Notes: generated by a model from the sequence alone, not told the origin. A DNA stretch of 64,000 nt from Muraenolepis orangiensis (GCA_027704905.1 CM051000.1:14297514-14361513), one strand, 5' to 3'; shown: positions 1 through 52,060, numbered from the stretch's first letter. Program-made: numbers and translations.

Positions 1-394
1 ACCGGGCCGTGGAGGTGTTACTGCCGGGCCGCGAAACAGCTGTGTGTTTATCATCATATTTGACTCAAATAATTTGAGTATAGGTGAACGGCGGGCGGTA
101 TAATCTATATATATAGATTCAATATATATCGGCGGCATAACGAGAGACTTTCAGTTGCACGCGCTACTAAAGAGACTACGCGCTAGTGACGTGTCGGTCG
201 CGAACGAGCCGGGGTTTGTGTTACGGGCGCTCCGCGTACATGCGCGTTTATACTGAAATCGAGCCCTGCCGTTTTGTTAGGGGTGTGTGTTGACACACAC
301 TTTGACAACCGGTCCGCGAAAATTGACAACTGGTCCGCGAGATTTTTTTCATGTATCTGCCGGTCCGTGGCACAAAAAAGGGTGGGAACCCCTG
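1..394. mobile_element. hAT-like element, right end only
   Basis: Read inward from 394, the terminus is CAGGGGTTCCCACCCTTTTT followed by TGTGCCACGGACCGGC. This is typical of fish hAT ends in which 'GGACCGG' blocks repeat (see also 305-340 and 1-35). The left end is outside the window and no coding frame is seen. Confidence 0.6.
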
Positions 395-561
395 TATTAT
401 AGAACAGTTTCATCCATCATGCTACGGAAATAAGTATCTCTGTGTGTTTCAATATAGGCTATATATTTTTGATCTTTACAAACTCTGGAGTTATTGGACA
501 TGTTTGGACATGCGAGTGTGAAACAATCAGCCATGCAGTAAAATGCAGATGAGCCGACTGT

Positions 562-710
<149 letters not shown>

Positions 711-1034
711 GAATAGTGAATTATTACCACATTTATTAACAGGCTGAGAGAAAAAAACAATTAGCAATTTACTTGAGATGGGCTAAAAACGCCAATGGTA
801 TTGAATAACCTTATATACAGCATTGGGAACATTGGCGGAGCTCGGGGAGGGCAACGTCAACAAGATGCCTGCGAGATGGGAGGGTGTAGCGTGGCTCAAT
901 ATGTGCGAGCAGAATCCCGCATCTTCAACCACGCTAAATGGCTGATCATCCAGCGGGGCCCCACGTGTTTTACTCGCTGGTAAAGAGATGAGCTCGCGTG
1001 TTTCTCACGTGCAGGATCGGCTATGAAATCGGCA

Positions 1035-1126
1035 ACATTAAAGCAAGATCGGCATTCTCCGATTGCGCATTTTTCTTCAAAATCGGCCGATAATGATCGG
1101 AAGCCGATCGATCGTCCCACCTCTAG
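1035..1126. repeat. possible DNA-transposon end (AT/CGATCGG-rich)
   Basis: AATCGGCCGATAATGATCGG and AAGCCGATCGATCGTCCCAC then CTCTA resemble a transposon terminus. A related block lies at 56310-56405 (CAATCGATCGATAATGATCG). No partner end was identified for either. Confidence 0.35.
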
Positions 1127-1847
1127 TGGGAACCTTATCTCTTTTTAATTAAACTTATCTTAATTTCATTATTAGTGCCAATTGAATTGTGATACATCTC
1201 CTGTATAAACGTGGAATACATTATAGCGGGACCATACTTTCTCAGAAGCCCTTTTGTCTCCGCATCAGAAAAGAAAAGAAAAGAAACCAAGTTGAAATCA
1301 AATGCAGTGACATGTCACATTCTCATTACAGGGAGGGGCTGACAATAACAATGCTGGGGTAATGCGTGAACTGTTTAGGCGAACAGCAGACCAGAACTGG
1401 ACACAAACAAACAGACACACAGAGCCAGCCACGCTTGATGCAGAAATAATGAGTAAAAACTCCTTATACACTGTCATTTGTTCTGTTCTACGGAGACGAG
1501 GCCAAGCAGAACGATGGGAATTATAGAGATAAGCGTATTTCCGTTGTTATATTCATGTGGGGCTGGGTGTGTTGGGTCGATGTGAAACTATATAAAGACA
1601 ACAGGATATTTTACTGGAATGCCTGAAGTTGTTTTTGTTTTATTGCGGAGTACATGGCTGATTATGAAGCTAGCAGGGCTTCACATGTACTGGGCTTCAT
1701 GGCTGTGAGTGGCCACCGAAAGGCTGTTACCTCTGATACCGCTATTAATTTCACTCGCCGCACAATTTTCTCACAAAATACTGGCCGTGGGTAATGGTCA
1801 GCAAAGTACTCTTTGATTATGCAGCACGGACATAGAACACCGGCTGC

Positions 1848-2000
<153 letters not shown>

Positions 2001-2234
2001 TTAGGTAGACGCAGGCTATTATAGAGAAAGGAACAGGAAGATACATGTGCAGTGCACTGAGATGAGGAGGAGAGGTAGGAGGTGTGAGAGCCTGCTTCTC
2101 AAGACAGAGACAATGTGCAATAAGAACGAAAATTAGCTGACTGTAATACAAGAGGAAAGTGTAGCCGCACCATGAGAGACTAGCAGCCAGTGTAGCAACT
2201 GTTTCCTTGAGAGGAAGTGAGTGAGACCGTATAA

Positions 2235-2354
<120 letters not shown>

Positions 2355-2792
2355 AAGAGCGAGAGAGAGAACCAGAGGAGACTGGTAATTAACATTTGGT
2401 CCGGTCAGTTTGGTCTCTTTTGTCCAAAAACAATCTTTTTACCTTACCCCAAAAACATGTTTGAGGCATTTGAAGCATCGGGCCAGTCATCCAAAATACT
2501 GCAATATGCATCACACGCCTTCTATATTTCATCTGCTGAAAGACCACATGCACCACACAGAACCAGCCGCCCTATCCTCCACCCTCTCATCACTCCCCTT
2601 TCCACCTCGGAAATGCCATTGCACCTTGCTCCACCCTGCAAACACACACACAAATACATCACCACCACCATCGAACAGATTCTCTCCAGCTCTCAAGGTT
2701 ATAAGGGGCAGAGGAGGAAAATGATAAATAGATGCATGGCAGAGCCCTGCTTGGCACGCGTGCACACAGGAGAGGTGACAAGAGAGTTTGCG

Positions 2793-2944
<152 letters not shown>

Positions 2945-3865
2945 GCCTCCGCCCCCCCCGCCTCTCCCCTGCCAACTTCACCCCCTGCTGAGCGCCTATC
3001 CAAAGCAACCTGCTGCTGCCCATGGACGCAAACGCGCACACGCACACTTTCATTTAGTAGTCTGGCTACATACTTCAGTTAAATGACAACAGTGTAAGGC
3101 CACCCCCATCCATCTTTTAAGCATAGGCCGGGCCGTGTGCACCCTGGTCAGCAGAAGAGCCCGGAGACCCGTTCTGAACCGGGTTGCTCACACAGCTCCG
3201 CTTCATCATAGCTGACATGTTGTGTCGCGACTTATCCATAATCCATGAGACGAGACAGCGGGGTAGCTAGCTCTGCTCAGCGTCTTTGCCTCGGAGTTGC
3301 CTTTGGTTCTTCGCTAATACGAAAGGAAGAAGGGGGAGGAAGAAAACCTAAAGTTTGTAGGAAGACAAGACAAACAGCCTACATTCAAAATTTAAGTGTG
3401 ATTGCGACGTCTCACTGGCGGCGCCAATGTTTGTATTTTTTCGAGGCGGGTTTTGATAAATGCTGAGCATTATGTATTATTACTGTTGCCTTGTGGCAAA
3501 GTTTCCAAATAGGTAAGATATTCTCACGGAAACCTCTGGTGGACACTTCTTATTCCCTACGTGTTTGGAAACATAATTGCTGAATAACATTGAATAGCAT
3601 TGTATGTGGTTGCCAGAGTTAAAACAGGACATTCTACCCCATACCTTGATAAACAGGATAAAGGGTTAAGACCTGATAGAATCCTACACAGACACGCAAA
3701 CCTCCTAAGCATCAAGAGACTCAAGTACCCAATTGACATCTTCTGCTGTCTATTAATACCTTATCAAAGTAAATGTTTTTTTAATGCAAACTAAAGTGCC
3801 ACGACCTGCTGTGACGGAACAATGCTTCTCTATTCGTTGTCACCCAGACAAATTGTTAATGAATG

Positions 3866-3868
<3 letters not shown>

Positions 3869-3904
<36 letters not shown>
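3869..3904. repeat. (CT)n microsatellite, short
   Basis: 36 bp of CT. Confidence 0.98.
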
Positions 3905-3906
<2 letters not shown>

Positions 3907-4079
3907 CACGTCCACCCAAGGTACAATGCAGAGACAATGCACTGTCGTTGACCTGACTGCATGTTTGTGTGTTGTGAGAGGGTTAGCTTTGTGTTCTGGA
4001 CACCTTGAGAGCAGGTCAGCTGCTGGTCAGGACGCATTAGAAGCAGGAACTCGCCCACCTAATTAGCTCTTGCTAAACA

Positions 4080-4325
4080 AGGATGTGACGCAGATGTATC
4101 TATTACTTAACCGTTAACTAATGATCTAGTAACAGATTACAAATGGTATTCATGTTTACAAATAGTGTTGGTGTCAACTTATATAAGGTATAAATGTATA
4201 CATTTAATAGGGTTAGGGTTAAATCACTAACCCTAACCCCTATGGAAACTCTATATAAATACAAGAGCATTAACTAATGTTAATTAACGGTTCAATAATG
4301 CACCCGTATTGTTAAGTGTTACCAG
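4080..4325. repeat. palindromic MITE-like sequence
   Basis: The right end read inward begins CTGGTAACACTTAACAATAC and contains GTTAATTAACATTAGTTAAT. The left part holds TAACCGTTAACTAATGATCT. A central near-perfect palindrome (4207-4242) is made of GGTTAGGGTTA and TAACCCTAACC. The left terminus is not certain. Confidence 0.45.
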
Positions 4326-7300
4326 CACAGTAATTGATCTTGGCACCATCCACAAGGCGGCAATAATGTACAAAGAAAGACAACATGTGGAAAGAGAGAA
4401 TGTGTTGCCAGGGTCCAAGAGGGTCCCTAGTTTGTATGCACTGTTGTGCCCATCTCGACAGCAACCTCCTAGCTGTCAGTGGCATAAAACCAAGCTTCAT
4501 TGAGATCCCTAATGTGACAAGAGCAAACACAAAAATAGTCTTCAGATGAGAAACAAACAAAGAAAAAGTGCCCATCAACAACAACGTCCACATAATACAT
4601 ACATGGGTTGTACGTGTGAAACATGCACCATTCAAAGTCTTGCCTGCACACTTCCGAGACAATACGCTACTATGCTATGTTAAGGGGTTTTGTGTTTAGC
4701 TATTAATAAAAAGAAGGAAAATATAAATAATAAAGAATAAAAATGACAAGAAAGACTAGGATGCATGGCAATGAGAGCATGAGGCTGAAATGTAACACGG
4801 AGCTGTCGTGTGTCAAACCACCACTGGCCTTGATCTGCTGACTGGTGAGTCTAAAGGGCTCCATGCGGGTACAGGCATTAGCTGCTAGATGACAGCTAAT
4901 GCCTGCTTGTGTCTGTGATAAATAGGCTGAGAGCTCCAGCGCTCCCTGCTCTCAGGCAGGGCACAGCCAGCAGGCCGGGGGAGGCTTAGAGGCTTAGAAG
5001 GAAATAAATACACACGTTATATACATCCATTACACGTGTACTTTCTGCCTGTAAATATCAAACCGTTTCCCCTTCCGCCAATCTCCAGGCCACTCAAGTC
5101 ACATTTATAAATAGGAGGGTGCAATATAAAATATTGTTTTGAAAATTCATATTGAATTTCTTATTGCTCCATCAAGCAAAAGGGATTTCAGAAAAGGCAC
5201 ATGTTGGTTTCCATTTCATCGGGTATTAACAATTGGCGGTCACTTATGTGGTCTTTCAGAACGTAATGTCTGCAGACAGTTTAAACCAGCCCGACTAAAC
5301 CCTGTTAATATTGCTACACTTAGTCTCCCCTCCACTATTCTAGCTGTAATTATCTATCCAAACACAGCTATCCCTTTTCATTAAGTGTATTACTAGCCCA
5401 CGAGGTTGCTGGATGAATGACTCTCTAGAGCTTTTCTACGGCGCACCATGACACCACTGATCTTGGAAACGGACCACACAACAGAGCCATGTCATCTACG
5501 TTTCTAGCTGGGGGGGGGGGGAAATCTGCAGTGACTGAGTGACGTGGGCGTGTTAATCAGGAGTAATGGGGCACCCTGTGGTGCTACACACACACACCCC
5601 TCATTGCCGTCAGCCTGGTCATCACTGATGCCTGTCCGGGGCCAATCACACGCCCAGTGCATGCCATGTCTCTGCATTGGGTGGCTGGCCTTTATACAGG
5701 GAATGCAATCACTGGTCGTCACAACTAGTGACAGCGGCTCTGTTTTGACGGACTCAAGTCTCATCACATCATTACAGCCGATTACTGCGGCTAATGAAGT
5801 GCCTGCTTCCCAAGCTGGGAGGGTTGCGATCCCTCCACTGTTTGTGCTCGTTAAAATTATTAGACGTAGGAATAACACCAATTTTGTCATCACTTCACGC
5901 TGTCTCCGGGACTGTCCAAACACTCTCGGCCACACAGTCACACCGACTGACACGCCGTTTTGAGATGCCATGCCGGAGGGTTTGTAAGGAAGATCCGTAT
6001 GTGTGTGTGTGTGTGTCGGCCCGCAAGTGTCCAAACTCTATCGGCAAGGCACGAGAGGTGGTTGCTGATTCTCTCTCGCACATCATAGCACACAGCAGGA
6101 AATTACCATGCAAGCCAACACTCAGATGGATGTAAGCAGCTTCCTTGAAAGACGCATGAATGTCGCTAGGGGGGGGGGGGGGGGTAGCTCGCAGGGCTTT
6201 GAACTTCCTCTCTTGCCGTCTCAGCCACTAGACTCCACGGAAAATCCCGCTTTGAAGGGAGGCTCTCCTCTGTTGTTTCTCCCCTCCTCGGCGCCTTGAT
6301 GTGCAGGAAACAAGAGGAACTAAAAACAAAAGAGGAGCCACGGTGCTTAGAGAGGCAGTCTCGAGTCAGCAGAGCACTGCTTATTTCCCCAGCAACTCCA
6401 CAGCACAGGCACGTGTGCACATCTTAAGGCTGAGAGAGAGAGAGAGTGTGTCTTTTAACCTTAATAATGATGCATTGCATTGTGCTTTGAAGCACTGTTA
6501 CTGTTGCGGTCACTCGGCCTAAAAGAGGTGAAGCGTCTAACAGAGACCAGTGTGAATGTAGAGCCGTCTTGACACCATCTAGTTAAGTCAAGGCCGCCGG
6601 ACACAACAGACTGCAGAGCTTCAGAAGATGGGGAAACCTGAGACGCTATACTGCTATCTACCTCCAAAAATGGTACGTTTTGAATTTGACTCCTTAGACA
6701 TTCATTACATTGTCTGAGCACGGCATACCACACAACACAGCCTGGCTACTTGTGAACAATAGGAGTCACGAGGTTCAGGTAAGTATTGTGTTCAGTCAAG
6801 AGCTATTCACATTACTGCATTACACATGAATATACACATACATGTATGTGTGTGTGTGTGTGTCTTTGTGTGTACCATTGCTTGTGTATGTGTGTCGATA
6901 CATCTGCGCGTCATGCACATTTTGAAATTGTGTCTGCATACTTGTGACTGTATATGTGTGCTTTTGTGTGGACACGCACATGTTGGCCAAGGACACCGGC
7001 CCAGCTAAGTGGAGATGATTGATGTCCTCCTGGACATAATGATGTCATTACCACCCTGTGTAACATGATCGTTACACCCCCCCAGCCTCTGGCTTAATTA
7101 GCCAACCAGAGAGGTCCCGAGGAAAGGCCACCAGGAGAGGAGCGACCGTCACTGCTGAGACTCCTGCACAGACTCCTCCACCAGCCACACTCACAGGGAA
7201 TCACAACATCCAGAGTGTCATTTTAGTTCTGTCGCTGTCTGCTCTTTACTTTGTTAGTTCACAGTTGTGCGCGTCATGCAACCATAGCCCTATCGTACGC

Positions 7301-7594
7301 TGGGATTGGTTTCTCCATGGTAGGTGTGTGCGTGTGCGTGTGTGTTCCTCCCACAGATAATAATAGAAGACATTTCTTACTATTACATGTCTGAGGAAGG
7401 AAGAGTCTGAAAGGGTCCAGTCTGAAATGAAAAATAATGTAGCTGGCCCCTGTAAAAACCCTGCTGTTTGTAAAAAAATCTGTGGCTGTCGGGGGGGGGC
7501 TGTTGATTGGCAATCGGGTCGCCAATCAAGCAGTCATTCACTATTGTTCGGCATGTGCATTGTGTGTTTATTTTGATCGTTCAATATCGACACA

Positions 7595-7851
7595 ATGCCG
7601 TATTGTATCGCAAAATACTGTAAGGTATCAGACAAAAGGAATCCGGACCATGCACACTTCTTCAAAGTGCCCACTCAGTGATCGAGGCTTCATACACGAA
7701 GCACGAGGGTTGTCGTCCTCCTGGGACGGACAGGAAAGCTTGGGTGTGCAGCCAACATTTTTGGGAAGAAGACTTTGAGAACTATTGTCAGTTCAAGAGT
7801 GGCTTCGCTCATCGCCTGTTGTTGAAGCCTGATCTGATCAGCTGTGCCTAA
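7595..7851 (+). pseudogene. THAP-domain remnant
   Basis: The ATG at 7595 starts MPYCIAKYCKVSDKRNPDHA then HFFKVPTQ and a TGA at 7679. In another frame (7699-7851) the domain continues GCRPPGTDRKAWVCSQHFWE, EDFENYC and HRLLLKPDLISCA. The C-x4-C, the C-x2-H (VCSQHF) and the terminal L-K-P-D match the C2CH zinc-coordinating THAP fold used by P-element and Kolobok-type transposases and host THAP genes. The frameshift and stop show it is broken. Only one domain is visible. Confidence 0.65.
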
Positions 7852-8162
7852 CGTGTGGACGGTGACGCACACACTCCTACGGAGCAAGTCCTAAGCAGTG
7901 CCAAGAGAGCAAAGATAAGTGAGTCAAGAAGCAGAAAACAAGTGAGTAAAAAACACGTGTTTTGTAGTTAGTAGGTGTTGTGTTCGGGGCTGTGTTCTAT
8001 GTGGGTTGTCTGTCCCTGCCATGCGCCTGTGGGGCTGTGCGCGCTGCAGGAGCCAGATTGCATTTGACGCAGAGGCGGTAGCTATATTGTATGGCTATAT
8101 TATATTTATATAATATACTATACTATATTATATAAACTATACTTATTAAGCCAATGATTATC

Positions 8163-8574
8163 CTGATGCCCACCCCAGCCACGATCTGTATTCACTTTTA
8201 CCGTCAGGCAGGCCATACCGCAGTATCAAGTGCCGTACAAATCCTCAGAGATAGCTTCCACAGTCAGGCTATCAGGCTGCTGAACAAGGGCGTATAGCAT
8301 ATAACAATGTATATTTTATTACATTGATTTATATATACATATTGCTCTTTTTCTGTGCCGATATATTGCATTTTATAAATTGCATTTTTATTTTATATAT
8401 TTAACTTTATACAGTTTTCTTTACTTATTTTATTCTATTCTGTTTTAATTCTATTTTATCTTATTTTTATAACTGCTGTCTGTCATCGGGTATTGGACAT
8501 AAGATTTTCACTCACTGCTTTATACTAATATATGTAAACTGTGAAGTGACAATAAACTTGACTTGACAAAAGTT
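8163..8574 (+). mobile_element. L2-like LINE 3' end, copy 1
   Basis: It carries CCACCCCAGCCACGATCTGT, the reverse transcriptase end CTATCAGGCTGCTGAACAAG, an AT-rich untranslated part and the tail GTGACAATAAACTTGACTTG. It is closely similar to 41804-42250 on the same strand. Confidence 0.75.
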
Positions 8575-8801
8575 AGCTAAATACTGAAGTAATCAACATA
8601 CAAAAATCCCTCCGAGTCATGGGTGCTGCTGCCGTTGCTCAAACACATCCTTTCATGTTCGTTATTTTCTCGACAACAACATCTGACCCATGCGGTCTAT
8701 ATATATTATATAATATATTATATTATATAAGTATAATAGTTATATTATATAGTTAATGCTTCTGCGTGGAGCGTGGTCTGGCTCCTGTGGTGCGCACAGC
8801 C

Positions 8802-8984
8802 CTATGGGCGCACGGCGGGGATATAGTTATTATATAGAATATAGTTTTGAACACAACAATCGCTACTGCTGCCACTGTCGGGCCTGGGCCTCCTTGGTTC
8901 AAACCTATATGGTTGAACCCCTCTTTCTGCATTAAATTCCATAGTTTCTTCCCCACTGGATGAATCACCTTGATAACTCACCAT
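8802..8984 (-). other. short open frame with QPYRFEP motif
   Basis: On the minus strand MVSYQGDSSSGEETMEFNAE continues RGVQPYRFEPRRPRPDSGSS and ends at a stop after 60 codons. The acidic lead plus a 'Q-P-Y-x-F-E-P' block recalls N-termini of multi-copy fish proteins associated with mobile elements. There is no further coding support. An upstream CRE-like and YY1-like promoter cluster (9011-9049) is compatible with transcription in this direction. It may be chance. Confidence 0.3.
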
Positions 8985-9010
8985 TTAGCAGGTGTACAAC
9001 GGAGCACTGA

Positions 9011-9049
9011 TGACGTCATAGCAATCACATGACTAGTAAAAATGGCGGC
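9011..9049 (-). promoter_or_regulatory. CRE palindrome and YY1-like motif cluster
   Basis: TGACGTCA (9011-9018) is a perfect cAMP-response-element palindrome. AAAATGGCGGC (9039-9049) matches the YY1 core often found at transcription starts. The cluster is 27 bp upstream of the minus-strand ATG at 8984. Functional use is inference. Confidence 0.4.
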
Positions 9050-9177
9050 GTCCAGTGCAATTACGATAAATGTTTCAGTAAAAATGATTGAAAATACTAG
9101 ATGAAGTTGGAAATCGACCATATTTTCAGAATATGTAGAAAACATTATTATCTACACAAACATTTTCCTAGCCTATT

Positions 9178-9195
9178 AGTGAACTATCCCTTTAA
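9178..9195. repeat. candidate TTAA-type transposon end
   Basis: GTGAACTATCCCTTTAA reads inward as TTAAAGGGATAGTTCAC, a terminus I associate with Kolobok-like fish elements. No matching left end was located, so the link to the THAP remnant at 7595-7851 is inference. Confidence 0.35.
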
Positions 9196-9450
9196 AGAAT
9201 TATGATTCGTGCTTTGGAGGAATGGTGTACATTTAATACTGGTGTACATGCATTTTCAAGTCGCTGATATCCATACACTTGATCCAATCGACTAAAACAA
9301 ATAAATGGAGCCTTCACGACTAACAGCATTCAATTAGCCATTATCTGCTACCATTCATGGATTTTCCAATGTGTGAAGGTTGGTATGAGATACAGCCTAC
9401 ACAACATTAAAGGAACACTGTGTCAAACTGATGCACTTCCATCTAATTAA

Positions 9451-9497
9451 GTGAAATGAACACATGTCATTAACATGACATCATGTGTTCATTTCAC
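9451..9497. repeat. perfect 16-bp hairpin
   Basis: GTGAAATGAACACATG is followed by a 15-base loop and then CATGTGTTCATTTCAC, the exact reverse complement. The loop itself contains ATGACAT/ATGTCAT half sites. Confidence 0.9.
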
Positions 9498-9824
9498 GAA
9501 GTACGTCTATACTCCTTTACTGCAAGTGTACCCAGAGCACATTTCCAGTTAGCTAATGCAATCATTCCTGTTGTTGTGCCTCTAGCAACCAGAGGAGTAC
9601 ACAGAATGCAATTTTAAATATATCTGTACTGCAAGTGTATGAGTGCTTGTGTAGATGTACTGAACATTTAAATGCAGTTATTATTTTTCCATTATGTGTA
9701 TGTGTGTGTGTCGGTGATTAGAATGTGACGCAATAAAGGTGCTTTGAGTGGCAGTTGTTGGGAAAGGATATATTGTATGGGATGTCTCACAAACACACAC
9801 ACTCACAAATAAACAAACTGGGGT

Positions 9825-9827
<3 letters not shown>

Positions 9828-9903
<76 letters not shown>
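9828..9903. repeat. (GT)n microsatellite
   Basis: 76 bp of GT. Confidence 0.99.
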
Positions 9904-9905
<2 letters not shown>

Positions 9906-10025
9906 GGTTACAAAATAAACAAGAGAATGGAGAGACGTTTTCCTCAGTGAAAGTGTTAAAATGCACAGCACAGTGTGCTCCTGGCAGACTGGAGCTCAAC
10001 ATGACACAGCATGACCCAGCCAGCT

Positions 10026-10235
10026 ACTGGCCGAGGAACCTCTCCCTCCTGCCACAGCAGCAGAGCCTGGGCCCTTCAGCACCACGGACAGGGCCTCAGC
10101 CCGGCCAGCCCACCACACAGCAGCAGAGCCTGGGCCCTTCAGCCCGGCCAGCACACCACACAGCAGCAGAGCCTGGGCCCTTTAGCACCATGGACAGGGC
10201 CTCAGTTAGCCAAAACCAGCACACCAAACAGCAGC
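10026..10235. repeat. minisatellite, CAGCAGAGCCTGGGCCCTT type
   Basis: CAGCAGAGCCTGGGCCCTTC recurs three times (near 10060, 10120 and 10165), with GGACAGGGCCTCAG and GCCAGC spacers and a diverged fourth copy near 10231. The spacing is irregular at roughly 45-65 bp. Confidence 0.8.
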
Positions 10236-10397
10236 AAAGCCTACGCCCCAGCCGGCAAGAGAACCAATGCGTGGGAGGGGGCCAGAGAAACACCCCCTTA
10301 TCTTCCCTTGTGTTGTTCTCCACACGTCCTTCCTCCCTGACCCTGTCTGCCCAGCCCAGAACGGGGCAACTCGTTCCTGCAGCACTCCACCACCACA

Positions 10398-10400
<3 letters not shown>

Positions 10401-10448
<48 letters not shown>
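10401..10448. repeat. (GT)n microsatellite
   Basis: 48 bp of GT, with interrupted GT continuing to 10500. Confidence 0.98.
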
Positions 10449-10449
<1 letters not shown>

Positions 10450-10641
10450 AGTGTATGTGCTTGTTTGTGTGTCAGTGTGTACACATGTGTGTGTGTGTGT
10501 CTGTTTGCCTCATTTTACATCGCATCTCTAAGGGCTGTTACAAGAGGAGGGTCTCGTGAGGGGCCTGAGATGGCTGAGCGCTAGAGACATTCAGATCTGG
10601 GATGTGAGGGCCCCCGCAGCACACCCCCGCAGGTCAATAAA

Positions 10642-10643
<2 letters not shown>

Positions 10644-10715
<72 letters not shown>
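10644..10715. repeat. (GT)n microsatellite
   Basis: 72 bp of GT. Confidence 0.99.
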
Positions 10716-10716
<1 letters not shown>

Positions 10717-10954
10717 TGCTGACTGAATATGCGCATTGCCAAGCAGCAGGCATGTGTGCACCGTTTAGACACGCTGGATGACAAGTGATGGTCATTTTTT
10801 TCAAAAAGAGATAAGGAGATAAAGAGATGGAGGAGGGAGAAGCGAGAGAGACACACACATACACACACACACACACACACAAAGACTGAAAGAGAGTGAA
10901 GAGAGATCTGCTTTCTAAATCGCCTCCCCAGGTACCTTCTCTTGGATGTCTGAT

Positions 10955-11660
10955 TACATTACTGTCATTTAGCAGACGCTTTTATCCAAAGCGACTTACA
11001 ATGGAAGGTAAGAGAACAACTTGTCACCAGAAGTCAAAAGTGCATTTAATTTCTAACAAGTCTCCAAGAACTGAACCAGTGCTGTTGGCAAACAATATGT
11101 AACAATATCTAGAACAATATCTACCTATCTATAATATCTAATCTACTTAGATAATCGACCTAGCGCTACGAGGAAGGATCCGGGAAGTGTGTCCTGAAGA
11201 GATGGGCGGCGGAAGATGGGCCATGACTCTTCAGTCATGACATCCGTGGGGAGTTTGTTCCACCAAATTGGGGCCAGGACGGAGAAGAGCCGTGACCGCG
11301 TAGCTTGGCCACAAGGGTCCCTAAGCGAGAGGGAAATCAGACGGCCCGAAGAAGCAGAGTGAAGTGGACGGGTTGGGATGTAGGGTTTGACTGGAGGTAG
11401 GATGGAGCAGTTCCTTTTACTGCCTTGTAGGCTAGCACCAAGGTCTTGAACTGGATGCCAGCAGCTACAGGTTGCCAGTGTAGAGACTGAAGGAGGGTAG
11501 CTGTTTGGGAGAACTTGGGTCCTGACTAAGCTCCAGGGGCCTGATGTCAAATGCTGAGGCGCCTGAAAGGAGGGAGTTGCAGTAGTCCAGCCGGGAGATG
11601 ACAAGAGCCTGGATGAGCACCTGCACAGCGTTATTAATGAGAAAAGGCCGAATACTCCTG
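10955..11660 (-). mobile_element. L2-like LINE 3' fragment
   Basis: The minus strand encodes the reverse transcriptase C-terminal signature VISRLDYCNSL. It continues in shifting frames with VKPYIPTRPLHSASSGRLIS and LFSVLAPIWWNKLPTDVMTE. The 3' end reads GTAAGTCGCTTTGGATAAAA then GCGTCTGCTAAATGACAGTA. Multiple frame changes show it is dead. Confidence 0.75.
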
Positions 11661-11702
11661 ATGTTGTAGAGGAGGAACCATTAACAAATGGTAGGTATAC
11701 CA

Positions 11703-11952
11703 TGGTAAATGGACTGCACTTATATAGCACTTTTCTAACCAGTGTGGCCACTCAAATGTCAAGCCTCACACTCACACCCATTCATACAAACATTCACACA
11801 CTGACAGTGGAGTCAGCAAGGCGACAGCCAGCACGGTTAGGGTTAGGGTGTCTTGCTCAAGGAAACCTCAACACTTGGCGAGGAGGAGCCGGGGGATCGA
11901 ACCAGCAACCCTTCCGATTGTCAGAGGACCCGCTCTACCTCCTGAGCTAGAA
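11703..11952 (-). repeat. tRNA-derived SINE-like sequence, reverse copy
   Basis: On the minus strand it reads TAGCTCAGGAGGTAGAGCGG, GGTTCGATCCCCCGGC and ACACCCTAACCCTAACC, ending AAAAGTGCTATATAAGTGCA and CCATTTACC. It abuts the LINE end at 10955-11660. Confidence 0.72.
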
Positions 11953-12929
11953 CCTAAAAATGTGTTTCACCATGGTAAGTAGATGACTTGTTCCTCACGG
12001 ACTCTGTGATCTCACGCACACACACACACACACACACACACCTTTTTACAAGCAAATAACTCTCCCTAAATAATTCACAGAGGCATAAAACCTCTTATTG
12101 GGACAAACACGGCAGCTATGTTTGATGTGAGGAGTACACCACTATGGCGGTGGTTAAGGCACTGGTCATTTCATCTCTGAAAGTCTTATTGGTTTCTAAT
12201 CAACTTCATCGGCTCAAATGAGAATATCGTTCCCCGTCACTTTGAGCGTGTTGTTTTTGCGTCGTCAAGAAAACATCCGGTCGATAGCTGTACTTGATTT
12301 GTAAAATGTTAAAATGGCAAAGGTGTCCCGTAATTTAAACATAATGCACACCCATATTGACCAATTGGGAGCGAGTATTCAAACCCCGCAGCTGGAAGCC
12401 TTTTCTTGTGTCTAAAACATGGCAGGAGAGATTTGTTTGCTGTCACACGACCCCGTCCACCCCCCACCCCTCCCCCTGGACGCCACAGGGAGCTTTATGT
12501 AAGCCAATCATCTGATGGTATTCAGCCTCTCCAACAGCGATCTGTGCCAAGTGAGCGGATGCTCATTCTCCTCACATGTGAAGAAATGATTTGAAGGACA
12601 ACCGGAAAGGGTGGGGGGGGCTGGGCGGCTAATTAGCAAAACAGCCACCAATCTGCGATACTCTCAGGGCCCCTTTCTCGAGGAGACGCCGCGTGCCACA
12701 TCAACTCATTAAGGCTCTCTCCCCCATCTATATTTAAAAAAACAGCCACCCGCATTCCACCCGGCATGGAGAGTAACGAGGCCCCTGTTCCAGCAGAACA
12801 GTATGGCTGAGCTCGCGGCTCATGGGGGGTGGTAATGGACGCTGTGGGAGACGGCGGGGGAGGGGGTTGGGGGGGGTGGGGTCCCTGCGGTAGCCCCACC
12901 CCTTGAGACGGAGGGGGCGGTCCCCTTAC

Positions 12930-52060
<39,131 letters not shown>

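Noticed and set aside
11830..11852. GGTTAGGGTTAGGG, possible interstitial telomere
   Set aside because: It is the ACACCCTAACCCTAAC part common to the SINE copies.
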